Origin: Mikania micrantha
Lineage: Eukaryota > Streptophyta > Magnoliopsida > Asterales > Asteraceae
Length of the DNA stretch: 64,000 nucleotides
Direction: 5' to 3'
NCBI GenBank assembly: GCA_009363875.1
Contig: CM018685.1
Coordinates: 63,592,593-63,656,592, forward strand
Part shown: one piece after another, positions 42,609 through 53,632 of the stretch
How the letters are laid out: each line of letters begins with the position of its first letter
Numbering within the stretch: the stretch's first letter is position 1
Made by a program: the position numbers and the translations under genes
The notes under the pieces: model-generated
The model's database searches: none
Told to the model about the DNA's origin: nothing
The model's input: the letters and a program-made list of their open reading frames with translations, nothing else

Positions 42609-44664
42609 ATTTTATTGAACCGGCTGATATGAATCACTGATGGAGCACTGAAATATCATTGTACCATTAGTACTTTAGTAGTACTAATCGATCATATACA
42701 CCACCAAATCACCGGTTTATGAGTAAACTCAATACTTTGAGAAAACCCTCTTTTGGTATTTGAACTCAGGACTTTATGGTTTTTAAGTCTTATCCCACCA
42801 ACAAGATGTCGTTGGACTATAATTTCTTCGACGTAAAATTCTTATATTTGACACACACAACCCATTAAATACATTTTTTTAATAAAAAAGTTACAATAAT
42901 TGTTAACAAATATAAAGATGCAAATAAAGTAAAATTAACATGCAATCCATCCATCCCCACTAAATTGGGTATAGGCCATAGGGTGGCAAGCACTTGCACA
43001 CACCTTTTATTTATTAATTAAATAACAAAATATATAATAACCTCCTTAATTTAGCTTCCGTATAACTGTTAATTTGGAGTTTTTAGTTACACATACAGTA
43101 CTGTTTTATACTAAATAAAAATTTAATTTTTGAAGTAAAATCATTTATAGAACTGAAAATTTAAAGGGAAATTTTTATAAATTTATTTTCGGCTTTATGT
43201 TAGTTGATTTATTTGGGTCCATTGTCTATGAAGCCTCAATTTTGATAAAATGGGTCACTAACATGGGAGTTTCAATGTTTTCTTGAATTAAGGTTAAAAA
43301 GAAATTTCTATACGATTACAGTTCAATCAGCTAAGTTATATAAACCAAACTGTAAGGTTATCATGAAGACACACGTATACTAGATAGAGGTAGCAGAGAT
43401 GAGAATACTAATATAAATATGTATACAATACTTGATAGAACAAGAAATGATGTTTCTAAAGATATATAGAAGTGACGTATATCTGATAAAAGATAAGAGA
43501 ATGTAAATTACGATGATTTAAACATGTAAAGTGCACGCAAATGACGATTTAGTTAGAACAAGGGAATCCTTTACCATGATGGGTAACAGATGTAGAGGCA
43601 GCAAAGTAAGATTTGTCTACATTTTATACTCTACATACCTTGCAAAAATGTTAAAAGTGAGATTAACTTAGTATGAGTCGATATTTATATGTGTTTCTTT
43701 ATTTCAAGTATATATAATTTGAAAAAGTTATTGGCGTATCTTTTCTTTGTTAAGTTACTAATAATCAAGAAAAAACGAAAACAAAAGGGAAAAAAGGAAT
43801 ATAATTGGATTAATGTGGCGTCCAAATGTCCAATAGGAAAAAAACAAGTTGGTTTGCAAAGACAAATACGAATCATAACAAATCACACCACGTGATGCAT
43901 GTTTAAGACTTTAAGAGTATTGCATCATAATAGCACTCACAAGTTTTTGAAACCTTCACTAAGTTTAAGACACAAAAAATATATATTATCATGAAATAAA
44001 AATCTACAAAATGTATAAATCGCAAACAAAATGTGTGCATTAATTACAAATATTAAAATAATCAGAAATTTACTTCAATCATAATCTGCTACAACTAAAA
44101 AGGTCAATTTATCATAAGAATTTCCCGAGCTCGTTTATACAAAATAGGGCTCGAGCTCGAATTCAGCTCGTTAAGAGCTTTGTTTCCAAGGCTTGAGCTC
44201 GGCTCGTTAGAAAATTTTTCGGCTTGAGTTCAGCTCGGCTCGTTTATATATTTATTTTATTTATTTACTTCAATTACTAATTTAATATATATTTATAATT
44301 TTACTTTCCAAATTTAAAAAAAATAAAACTTAAATATATTTATCATAATTATATATATAAAAATAATTAATTTTATTAATATACAAAATAGGACTTTTTT
44401 TTTTTATATAGAGAGCCAGCCTTGAAATTTTGATCAACAGCATAAAGCAAAATTAGTGCATCATCAACTTGTTCTTTCATATTATTTGGACTTGGGATTC
44501 TAAAGAATAATTAATAAATAGATTAGGATCATAACCAATCATTCCATGTGAATCATGTTGAAAAGTAATGCGTCATCAAAACAGCCGTTGTATAATTCTC
44601 TGCATCGTACATATGTTCATGTGTTTTAATGCATTCGAATTCATAAAGTGTTAGAAATTCGTAT

Positions 44665-45383
44665 TGTTGGAAAATTGATTTATTTGATTAATTATCAAAT
44701 TTAATTTGAATTAAAATCAAGACTCTTCATCTTACCCAATTAAATCAAGGCTTTTCAAATTACATGTATTGATGATATGTGTTAATTCAAGACCCTTGGT
44801 ATCACCATATTGTATTATAAATACAAGACAATTGGTGTCTTATTTGTTGGTTGAAAAGAATACTACATAAAATTACACACAAACTTTGAAGAATTTCCAA
44901 CTTTCTCAACTCTTCAAGCTCTTGTTTAAGACATATTTTTCAGGTGCTAGATTAATCCCGGCAGTACACAAACTGTTTCTGTTGTTGTACCCTGGGAGAC
45001 AGACGTGTTCGTCTTGAGAAGAGGCGCGAATTTAAGGGAAGCGTATTGAATACGTGCCTCAACCATAATCATCAACATGTTTATTCTATGTTAATGAATA
45101 ATAGGTGGAAGACATAAGCTTATTGAAGTATTTGTTACCGACTCGTCAAGATGCTTGATTGAAGACTCGACGTTAATTATTCTCTACTCAAGGAAGCTAT
45201 TTGGAGTACCCAAAAAAGACATGGATCAAAACAAGTTTGTTATATAAATTAGTAATTCATATTCTATTATTTTAGTCTTATTACCGGTATTGTACTAGAT
45301 TATTTCTTACAAATAACGAGAGTCTCGTTATTATTTATATTTTATTTTTGAGTTATAATAAAAACGTGAACCCATCTCCTACA
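44665..45383 (+). repeat. 5' LTR of the Copia-like element
   Basis: 719 bp. It contains TGTATTATAAATACAAGAC (TATA-like) and a GGCAGTACACAAACTG block. It differs from the 3' LTR by about nine substitutions and small indels. Confidence 0.9.
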
Positions 45384-45662
45384 ATCTTAAAACAGAATTT
45401 CGTAAAAAACCTTATAAATAAGGATTTTGGGTTCATGAAAGTTAAATATAAACTAAGATTTTTGAGAAAATCTTGTAAATATTTTTGAGAAATATTTAGT
45501 ACAAGTTGGTCGGATTTTGTAATTGGAATACAATATTTAATCCGAATGCCGTGTTACAAGACATGTGATTTGATTCATTGTTTTGAATTCATGGGTTTCG
45601 ATTGTGAATTGAACCATGGAACAATTTTTTGTTCGTTTCCAAATGATTTTTGAACGTTTTTT

Positions 45663-46621
45663 TTCTAATAATTGTATTAGAAAAATGTGGCTTTGTAAAC
45701 ACATACAAAGTGTTTGTGAACACTTGTTTTTCCTTCTAAAATGCTTGTTAGAAGTTTACTACTTTTTAGCAAATTATTATCGTTTACGAAAACATTTACA
45801 TTTTCTAACAAGCATGTTAGATGTAATTATTGTTTTTGGTAAACATTGGTTTGAAGATTTAAAGTTTTCTAACTGACGTGTTAGAAACAAGGTGATTTTG
45901 AAACCGTTTATCAGTTATGAACATTTAACTTATATTTCTAATGAGCGCGTTAGAAATTATAATATTGGTTAAAATAATAAAAAATTCTAATGATCGCATT
46001 ACAAAGCATTTGTTTGAAAAAGTTATCATGCTTTTATATTTTCAAACAAACATGTTAGAAACGAGAATATTGGTACAAAACTTTGTTTGTTTTATAACGA
46101 GCGCGTTATAAAAGATGACTTTGCAAAGTAATATGCTTTATCACGATTTTGGTAATCGTTTATTATTTTTTAACAAAGTGTTAAAACCAGTTTATTTTAT
46201 AAAAAAAGGCTTTCTAACGGTTCAGGAAATCGTTTATTTCTAACAAGCGTGGTAGAACCGAATTATTTTATAATTTGAAAGGCTTTAGAAAAGATTTGTG
46301 TAATCGTTTCGTTTCCAACAGAAGTGTTAGAACCGGTTTGTTATATAAACATAAAAACTTTGAAGATTTTGTTGTTTATTTTCAAACGAGCACAATAGAA
46401 ACTGGTTTATCATAATAGAATGTTAAGTTTTTAACCGGTTAGTTTTCATGACAAGATAGAAGTATGTTTGGATAAAAATGTTTAAGTAAACATTTTATTC
46501 ATGTGTGTGTCAGTCACGCATTATGTTATAAGATTGCTTTATGTAAGCATTTTTCAATTATCTAACGTGAACGTTAGATACGATTTTTATAATCGACTAA
46601 ATTCTAATATGATTATTAGAA
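45663..46621 (+). repeat. array of TTCTAA/TTAGAA hairpins
   Basis: About 15 short inverted repeats occur in 0.96 kb. Perfect stems include 45663-45682 (TTCTAATA/TATTAGAA), 45867-45888 (TTTCTAAC/GTTAGAAA), 46090-46113 (TTTTATAACG/CGTTATAAAA), 46168-46186 (TTTTAACA/TGTTAAAA), 46559-46580 (TATCTAACGT/ACGTTAGATA) and 46602-46621 (TTCTAATA/TATTAGAA). Phrases such as AATCGTTTATT recur between them. Confidence 0.8.
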
Positions 46622-46822
46622 AAATTTTATGTTGTAAACAATAATTGTTTTATGTAAACGATTTAATTATCTTACATGAAAGTTATATACGATTTGTGTA
46701 ATCGTTTTATTTTGAACAAATTTGTGACTGTTTGATTTAAAGTTTCAAAATGAAACGACAGAAAAATGGAGATGTTATTGGGGCAATTTTTGATTTATCC
46801 CAAAGGACACGTGTGACAACTG

Positions 46823-46939
46823 GTACTAAACCGTACGGCAAGTCCGTACAGTGCGTGTACTTACACCACGTACTGTGTGTAAATACAGTACGTAAACAGT
46901 ACGTGACAACAGAACTCAGGAAACAAATCACAGTTGTAC
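46823..46939. promoter_or_regulatory. GTAC cluster at the LTR start
   Basis: Eight GTAC tetranucleotides (46823, 46833, 46846, 46857, 46870, 46888, 46899, 46936) occur in 117 bp. GTAC is the core bound by SBP/SPL and copper-response factors. The cluster is copied at 53644-53760 in the 3' LTR. Confidence 0.45.
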
Positions 46940-47537
46940 GTGTTTAAGTGAAAACTTAAATACGGTAAATACAACAACTCAAGAGAAACAACAAAGTGCA
47001 AACGAATAACAATAACGAATCGGTTGCGATCTGATATCCATTGATGACAGGAATCAGATGACCGACAATCCAATACAAAAACCAAGTGATAACAGGATGT
47101 TCAGATGAGTCCGACAGTGAGGAAAACACAATCCAAAACAGAATTTCAGTGTCGTTTTAGAACAATTAAACTGACAGCGTGTTTGCGTGGGTGACGATTC
47201 ACATAAACATATCTGTGAGTTTAACGTTCTGAACGATAACTGATAATTAGAAAACCAAATCAGAAAGTAAAACTTACGATCGTGTTCGTACAGTTAGCGC
47301 TCTGTACGAAGACGCGCGTAAGCGACGCGATCTGACGAAACGAAAACGAAAACTGACACGGACGATAATAAATTTAATTAAATAAAATAATTAACATTTT
47401 ACAATTTTGAAACTCATCAAAATAATCAAATTAAAGTCTTTTTTTTTATTTAAAAAAATATTAATTACGCGTAATTTCCGGTTACGCGACGAAAATGCGA
47501 ACCGAGCAACCGAAACAAACTCGGATACCACATGGGA

Positions 47538-47545
47538 TATAAAAA
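47538..47545 (+). promoter_or_regulatory. LTR TATA box
   Basis: TATAAAAA in GGGATATAAAAACCC. Transcripts would start about 30 bp downstream. The same box is at 54359 in the 3' LTR. Confidence 0.65.
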
Positions 47546-48187
47546 CCCACAAATGAGAGATTCTCTCATTTCCATCATCTTCTTCCTCTCTCCTACCCCA
47601 AATTTCCGGCCACCCACATTTTAGGGTTTTCTACACCTTCTTTCACTCATATCTTGTTCATTTCTTAGCCAAATCACTCCATTTTTGAACCTACACGAAG
47701 GTATTGATCTTCTCTACACGAAAGTACAAGGGATCTGCCCCGAAACCCACTACAAATCTAGGTATGAACCTGCAAAAGTCTCGAAAACTAAGGTTCTCTA
47801 CACCCTATTCGAACCCAACATCCAAACCGGTTCTACACCCCCTTCTTCGAGTCCCACACCCCCTAAAACACATCCTAACCTAACACTCTGGTTGTCTGGT
47901 ACCATCTGGGTCGAAACCACTGAACCTATGCTACGGCCGAAGGAGACTCTGGTTGGCCGAAGAGCAGCAGGCCGAATGGCCTCTTTCGCCAGCCTCCATT
48001 CGCTGGTCACTTTCTCATTCGGCGGTCACCACCCATTCGCCACCTCCATTCGATCGGCCAAGAAACCCCAGTCAACCAACTCCCATTCGCCGAACCACCC
48101 TTGCCATTCGACCATCACCATTCGCTGGAATCTCATTCGGCCAGACTAAGCTTCATACGGCCACTGCTTTGGCCAAGTGAATGTCTC

Positions 48188-48576
48188 GGCCCAATAACCA
48201 ACAGGCCCATTATTTCGGCCCATGGTCAATGGTTTTGGTCCAAGGTCATGATTCGGCCCAATCCTCACATTAACAACCCACGATAGTTTCAGATGAAGGG
48301 AATGGCCCAGTAACCTTTTATTTCGGCCCAACAGTAAGTAGTTGGCCCAATTGACTGGCCCAATATCAACAACAACAAGCTGGCCCAACAGCCTGTGAAT
48401 CTGGCCCATCCCTGGTTCAGGCCCAACGACCCCATGTGATGGCCCATGCGAGTGATCTGGTCACATAACCCTTCGGCCCAATCCCTTAGCTCAAGCAAAC
48501 CAGCCCATCTCCCTTAGCAGCCCAACATTTCCAATTGGCACATTCTTATGGTCAAGGCCCATTTACATTCGGCCCA
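48188..48576. promoter_or_regulatory. GGCCCA (site II-like) cluster
   Basis: Fifteen GGCCCA words, the complement of TGGGCC, lie in 390 bp downstream of the TATA box. TGGGCY is the site II element bound by TCP factors in plant promoters. Confidence 0.5.
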
Positions 48577-49854
48577 AGAGAGGTTTCGAATCACATTAAC
48601 TAAATAAGGTTAAACGAAAGAATAAATTGATTTAATAACAATGTCGGGGGATAATTAATCAAAGATGATGAATACTAGTTGATGGGGGTTTATAAACATT
48701 GAATTATCATTATAGATGCATGGTTACTGAATAATTATGTAACAAACTATTTGGGCCTAACAAGAGCAAAACATGAAACATTGAGCTATAAATCTAAATT
48801 AACACTTGGGATGATGGGTAAGATTTTACAATTTCAAGGAATGAATGTGTAATTTCAAAATTTTATAATTTCAAGAATAACCTCGGGCCGAATGGAGACT
48901 TAAGTCGAGACTCTCAAGTGTTAGCCAACATTTGGGCTAACACCTACAAGCGCACAAAACTTTACAACTTATACTTATAAGTTACACACGATGTGAAATC
49001 AATACAGGAACGTGAAATCACCATCAAAGAACAACCAAGAGCGCGTGTCTTCTCTATTTTAAGCTAAGTCAACCCTAAACAACAAGGTGAGTTCATATGC
49101 CCCTTTTCTTAATCTTTACTGATTTCAAAGCTCGGGGCTGAGAAACATGCTTAACTTTTATTTATTTAAAAGTTTACATTAACATGTTGTTTAATTCATG
49201 ATTTAGATAATAATTGTTTATCTTTATTATCGTTAATCATTACATGGTTGCTTGTTTGACTTTATCATACCTGAATTAACTAGGGTGCTACATGCTAATC
49301 TAGCAAACAAGGCACATTAACACAGTAATACATAGGATAATGTGAGTTGTTGAGAACATATCTCACAACTTTGCATATCTCTTACACGATGTAACAACGG
49401 GGGAAAACCTTGGGATAACCTGTCATTAACAACCATTAATGACAAGAATGATTATCATGATAAGATAATTTCATGATAGCAAGATCATTCTCACATCACT
49501 AACATTGTGTATAAGACATGTTCTTATGACACTTTGTTAAGACCGGTATAACACGCAAACTTGGGAATAACAGTTGAAACATTTATTTGTGATATCGAGG
49601 AGGATATTACATACACACACCTTTGGGGATGGCATATTACACACATATCATCATAAATCACTAAGACTCTGTTTAGAGCACATTCCCTAACCGACAGAGT
49701 GTGTCGGTTGCACAATTGTAGATCAGTTGGGTAAATCTCTAAAACTAATAATCGGGGTTTTGGGGAAATCAAATGAAATCACACCATGCACGAGAGGTGC
49801 TACCAATCATATAAACAACACTCTTAAAAGCTAGAAAACATGTTCAATCCAATA

Positions 49855-50585
49855 GATATCGTGGGAGGATATCTTACACACCGGGCTGATCAGAAATGAC
49901 AGCTACTGAGACTATTATGTCTCTAACTAGGAATCATGAGTTGGACACTTTACACGCCGGGCTGAACAGGGGAAACAGCTACTGGGACTATTATGTTCCT
50001 ATCTAGATATCGAGTATGATATCTTACACACCGAACTGGTTAGTACTGACAGTTACAGAGACTATTATGTTTCTTTATTCAATGGTTGGGTATTCCACAT
50101 GCCGGACTAATCAGTAATGATTAGTTACAGAAACCATTAGGTTTCGTTCTAGATATCGAGTATGATATCTTACATGCCGGGCTAATCCGTAAGGAATAGC
50201 TAACAGAAACGATTTTGTTTCTTGATTGTTCATTGGATTATTTTACATGCCGGACTAATCAGGAATGATTAGTTACAGAAACCGTTAGGTTTCGTTCTAG
50301 ATATCGAGTATGATATCTTACATGCCGGGCTAATCCGTAAGGAATAGCTAACAGAAACAACATTGTTTCTTATTCGATCATTGGGTGATATTACATGCCG
50401 GGCTAATCCGTAAGGATTAACCAGCAGAGATTATATCTCTTTATTCACTTATTGGTTATTTTGACATACCGGCTAATTCGTAAGAATTAGTTAACAGGGA
50501 TGAATTCATCTCTTACTTTGTTCACTGAGTTAATTTGCATGTCGGCTATTCCGTTAGGAATGGTCAATCGAGACGATTACGTCTC
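49855..50585 (+). repeat. ten-unit double-hairpin array, 5' LTR
   Basis: About ten degenerate units of roughly 70 bp carry two stem-loops each. One is near CTAATC-GTAA-GATTAG, the other near GAGAC...GTCTC. Arms change together between units. Perfect examples are 50107-50124, 50130-50145, 50278-50293, 50473-50490 and 50570-50585. Confidence 0.85.
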
Positions 50586-51296
50586 TTTTCTCCTTACTTA
50601 GTGGATAAACATATCGGGAAATCATGGGTGAAAAGAAATGGGTATCCATCGTTGTATTATAGGTAGTGTTGAGTACAGTTAAGCATGTGGTGGGGTGGCG
50701 TCTGGGCTTGACCCTTTCGTATGCCCCTATATATAAGCATGCTTGACTGGATGAGACATTATCTATACATCCAACCATGGAGAGGACATTGAGTGAAACA
50801 TGGGATTCATTTATCAATACAACTTGTGTGAAACGTTGTGAACATGATTGACTTAATTCAATGGTTTTCAAATACCAAACTTATGAACTCACCAACCTAG
50901 TGTTGACTTGTTTTAAACGCATGTTTTCTCAGGTGACGGACAGGTCTAGATAACAAGCATCAGTGATTAAGCTAGAGGACTCTTAGAAGACCTAGCTTAC
51001 TTTTGGATGCATACATTTTGATGACATTGTGAATCTATTTTGCATATCTTGTACAGTCACAAGATAGAAACTACACGATTCTTTTGGATAGATTTACTTA
51101 GTTAAATTATGAACGTAACATTGTAATTTAACTTTGTAATTCTACATCATATGTCATGTTAGCATTTCTCATTATTTATCATGTGCCATGTAAACCATCT
51201 GATCACTTCGATTATCATTCAAGATATCGCGCCCCGGGAACCTTCCGCCCGACGGGAAAACCCGATCCGTTCCCGCTGGCCCGGGGTGTGACAGAT

Positions 51297-51313
51297 TGGT
51301 ATCAGAGCCATGG
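51297..51313 (+). promoter_or_regulatory. primer binding site (tRNA-Met)
   Basis: TGGTATCAGAGCCATGG starts 3 bp after the 5' LTR. It is complementary to the initiator tRNA-Met 3' end, the usual primer for this lineage. Confidence 0.92.
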
Positions 51314-51458
51314 TTATAGAGAAATATAGGTCATATTGCTTAAACGGTTTGGCCTAGACTATAACCTAGGGACCTCATGTAGTGAACATACAACATAGGA
51401 TTCTATTTGCATATGTCTTCTGCTTCTGATCACTGCACTAACCGATTTCCTTTCGGTT

Positions 51459-52784
51459 ATGATCAGAATGCCGCCGAGAAGACAGCCACCGCTACTACCG
51501 TTGACTCAAGGTTCAGCTCCGCACTCATCGACCCCGACACCGCCTGACTCTCCTACACAACCACCTCCACCTCCTCCTCCTCCACACTCGCCACCACCAG
51601 GCTCAAACAATGTCCAGATACTAGACCCTGCTACTATAGCACTGGCGACTCTGCTGACAAGCCAACTGAGGGATGTAATTCCCGAAATGATGAACAAAAT
51701 CAACAGCAACAACAGTAACAACGCTGCCAACTCAACTGGAGAAGGCAGTGGTAACACACGGCAGAGTCAAGACTACTCCTACAAGAATTTTGTAGGATGC
51801 AAGCCACCAACATTCAGTGGTACTGAGGGAGCCGTCGGCTTGATCCAATGGATTGAGAAGATGGAAACAACTCTCGACATTAGCGGTTGTCCTGATCAAC
51901 ACCGCGTGAGATATGCTGCCGGATCGTTTGAGAAACGAGCACTAACCTGGTGGAATGCCCAGGTTCAAACCCGAGGAAGAGATGAGGCATTGGCAATGCC
52001 TTGGGAGGATTTCAAGACTTTATTGAGGGGCGAGTTTTGCCCGAGGAACGAACTCAAGAAGGTTGAGACAGAACTACTTAACCATGTGATGATTGGTGAT
52101 GAACATCTGGCATTCACTACCAGATTTCATGAACTGGCAACCCTGGCACCGGACATTGTGCCAACACTCGAGAAGAGGATTGAACGGTACGTCGGTGGAC
52201 TACCGCCATGCATCCGGGGGCATGTGATTGCCGCCCACCCAACCACACTAGAGATGGCTGTTACACTATCAGCTTCATTGACCGATGTAATGGTTGCCTC
52301 TGGTGCACTCAAGAAGGGATCTGGAACTACTGAAGATCTGGAACAACCCTCTAACAAGAAACGAAAGATCGTTAAGAATTTCGCAACGACCACCACTACC
52401 AAACAAGCTGTGCTCAACCAACCACCGCAGAATCGTGGATCTTATTCTGGCACGGCTCCATTCTGCAATAAGTGCAATTATCATCATCAACCTGGTACAG
52501 GGTGCAGGCAATGCACCCATTGTGGGAAAATGGGACACTGGGCCAAATTCTGCAAGGGGCAGGCCACACAACACAGGGCAAACCAAGCAGTGGCACAGAC
52601 TGCTGCACATCTTGATCGCATTTCCTGTTACACCTGCGGGGAACCAGGACATTATGCGAAAGACTGTCCCAAAAGGGTGCTACCGAGAGGACAAGTACCG
52701 AGGGGACGTGCATATCAAATTGGGGCTGCTGCTGCACGCCAAGACACTGACACCAACACTAACACTGGTACACTTTTCCTTTAG
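51459..52784 (+). CDS. gag polyprotein, Tekay-like
   Basis: The frame has 441 codons and is intact. ATG at 51459 is followed by a second at 51468 (MPPRRQPPLLPL), which may be the real start. A Pro-rich N-terminus is followed by the capsid: YKNFVGCKPPTFSGTEGAVG, ALTWWNAQVQTRGRD, FKTLLRGEFCPRNELKKVE and GLPPCIRGHV. A basic NKKRKIV stretch and two zinc knuckles follow, CTHCGKMGHWAKFC and CYTCGEPGHYAKDC. Gag forms virus-like particles that package the RNA. It stops cleanly where the protease would begin, so this element codes only for gag. Confidence 0.95.
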   Translation: MIRMPPRRQPPLLPLTQGSAPHSSTPTPPDSPTQPPPPPPPPHSPPPGSNNVQILDPATIALATLLTSQLRDVIPEMMNKINSNNSNNAANSTGEGSGNTRQSQDYSYKNFVGCKPPTFSGTEGAVGLIQWIEKMETTLDISGCPDQHRVRYAAGSFEKRALTWWNAQVQTRGRDEALAMPWEDFKTLLRGEFCPRNELKKVETELLNHVMIGDEHLAFTTRFHELATLAPDIVPTLEKRIERYVGGLPPCIRGHVIAAHPTTLEMAVTLSASLTDVMVASGALKKGSGTTEDLEQPSNKKRKIVKNFATTTTTKQAVLNQPPQNRGSYSGTAPFCNKCNYHHQPGTGCRQCTHCGKMGHWAKFCKGQATQHRANQAVAQTAAHLDRISCYTCGEPGHYAKDCPKRVLPRGQVPRGRAYQIGAAAARQDTDTNTNTGTLFL

Positions 52785-52942
52785 AATCTTTGCAATTGTA
52801 TATTTTTATACTAGCATAGATTATCATTGCCTCTTCAGAGTAGTTTAGAACTTACTCGCGATTTGGGGCAACACTCGGATATCTCTTACGCTAAATGACA
52901 GGAACTTAGTGTCCACATATCTTTAGTGAACAAACACATACC

Positions 52943-53050
52943 ATGGAATTCAAAGTAATGGACACGAGTGGTGTCGATATCGTTATTGGAACGAATGCTT
53001 TGTCCCTGGCAGGGATAAAGTCATCTAATCCAATAAAACCTTTCATGTAA
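52943..53050 (+). pseudogene. protease scrap
   Basis: A 35-residue frame MEFKVMDTSGVDIVIGTNA resembles the F-DVVIGMDWL segment of gypsy proteases. The catalytic DSG part is absent. The remaining interior to 53622 has no recognisable pol sequence. Confidence 0.4.
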
Positions 53051-53622
53051 TTACAATGGACGATAGAGACACATTCTCAAGTCTCAGCATTGGGACCGTC
53101 AAAGTTGTCTTATCTGACAGTATACGAATCCATTTTAACAAGGGGAGAAACGAGAGGCTTCTCCTGACAGGAATAACACACGAGCATGAGAAACATAGTG
53201 ACCATTATAGACCATAAAACTATGTAACACCAAGAGGTACCATTAAGGGAGTGTATACAAACAGCTATGGAACATAATGCCAAGCTACCTTACACTTCCA
53301 GTAGATTTGATGTTCTTGAATTAATAAGAACAATGAGATCAAGTCTGCTCATGTTATAACCACACACAAAATCCTAGGCTCCTAAGGAGAACTAGGTCAC
53401 TTACGAACAACGTTCTTGTAAGAACATAAACAATTCGGATCGTACGGTCGAGAGACTGAAAATGAATCCGTAGCTTATCAAACAGACGCGGGAAATTCTA
53501 AATTGCAACCTGCATAAACATGAGAACATGAGAAACACATGATATCAAAGCATCTCCACCTGAACAAAGAAAAAGTAGGGCCCGACTATGATGCTTAAAT
53601 TTCGGGACGAAATTTCTTTAAC

Positions 53623-53632
53623 AAGGGGAGAC
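53623..53632 (+). promoter_or_regulatory. polypurine tract of the gag-only element
   Basis: AAGGGGAGAC directly precedes the 3' LTR and follows the conserved TTTCGGGACGAAATTTC stretch. Confidence 0.88.

Larger units (their letters stand above)
30265..44290. repeat. segmental duplication unit 2
   Basis: Direct repeat of 9661-30060. Besides the gene it has private features: the gypsy fragment at 35439-37648, a second copy of the exon 4-5 region, a Mutator-like MITE at 38750 and a 28-nt poly-C tract. Confidence 0.85.
46812..51293 (+). repeat. 5' LTR of the gag-only element
   Basis: It starts TGTGACAACTGG and ends GGTGTGACA. In order it has eight GTAC words (46823-46939), TATAAAAA at 47538, a CATTCGG-rich stretch, fifteen GGCCCA words (48188-48576), GGTGAGTTC at 49086, a hairpin array, GAACTCACC at 50885, TTTTCTCAGGTG at 50925-50936 and a GC-rich end. 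Frames within it lack ATG starts and are not believed to code. Confidence 0.95.

Noticed and set aside
47685..48149. 154-codon frame present in both 4.5-kb LTRs
   Set aside because: It has no ATG start, and its conservation only reflects the near-identity of the LTRs. The product is low-complexity Pro/Ser/His-rich.
49855..50585. CRISPR-like array (regular repeats and spacers)
   Set aside because: The units are degenerate, both halves are repeated, and the context is a plant LTR. The signal is tandem hairpins, not spacers.
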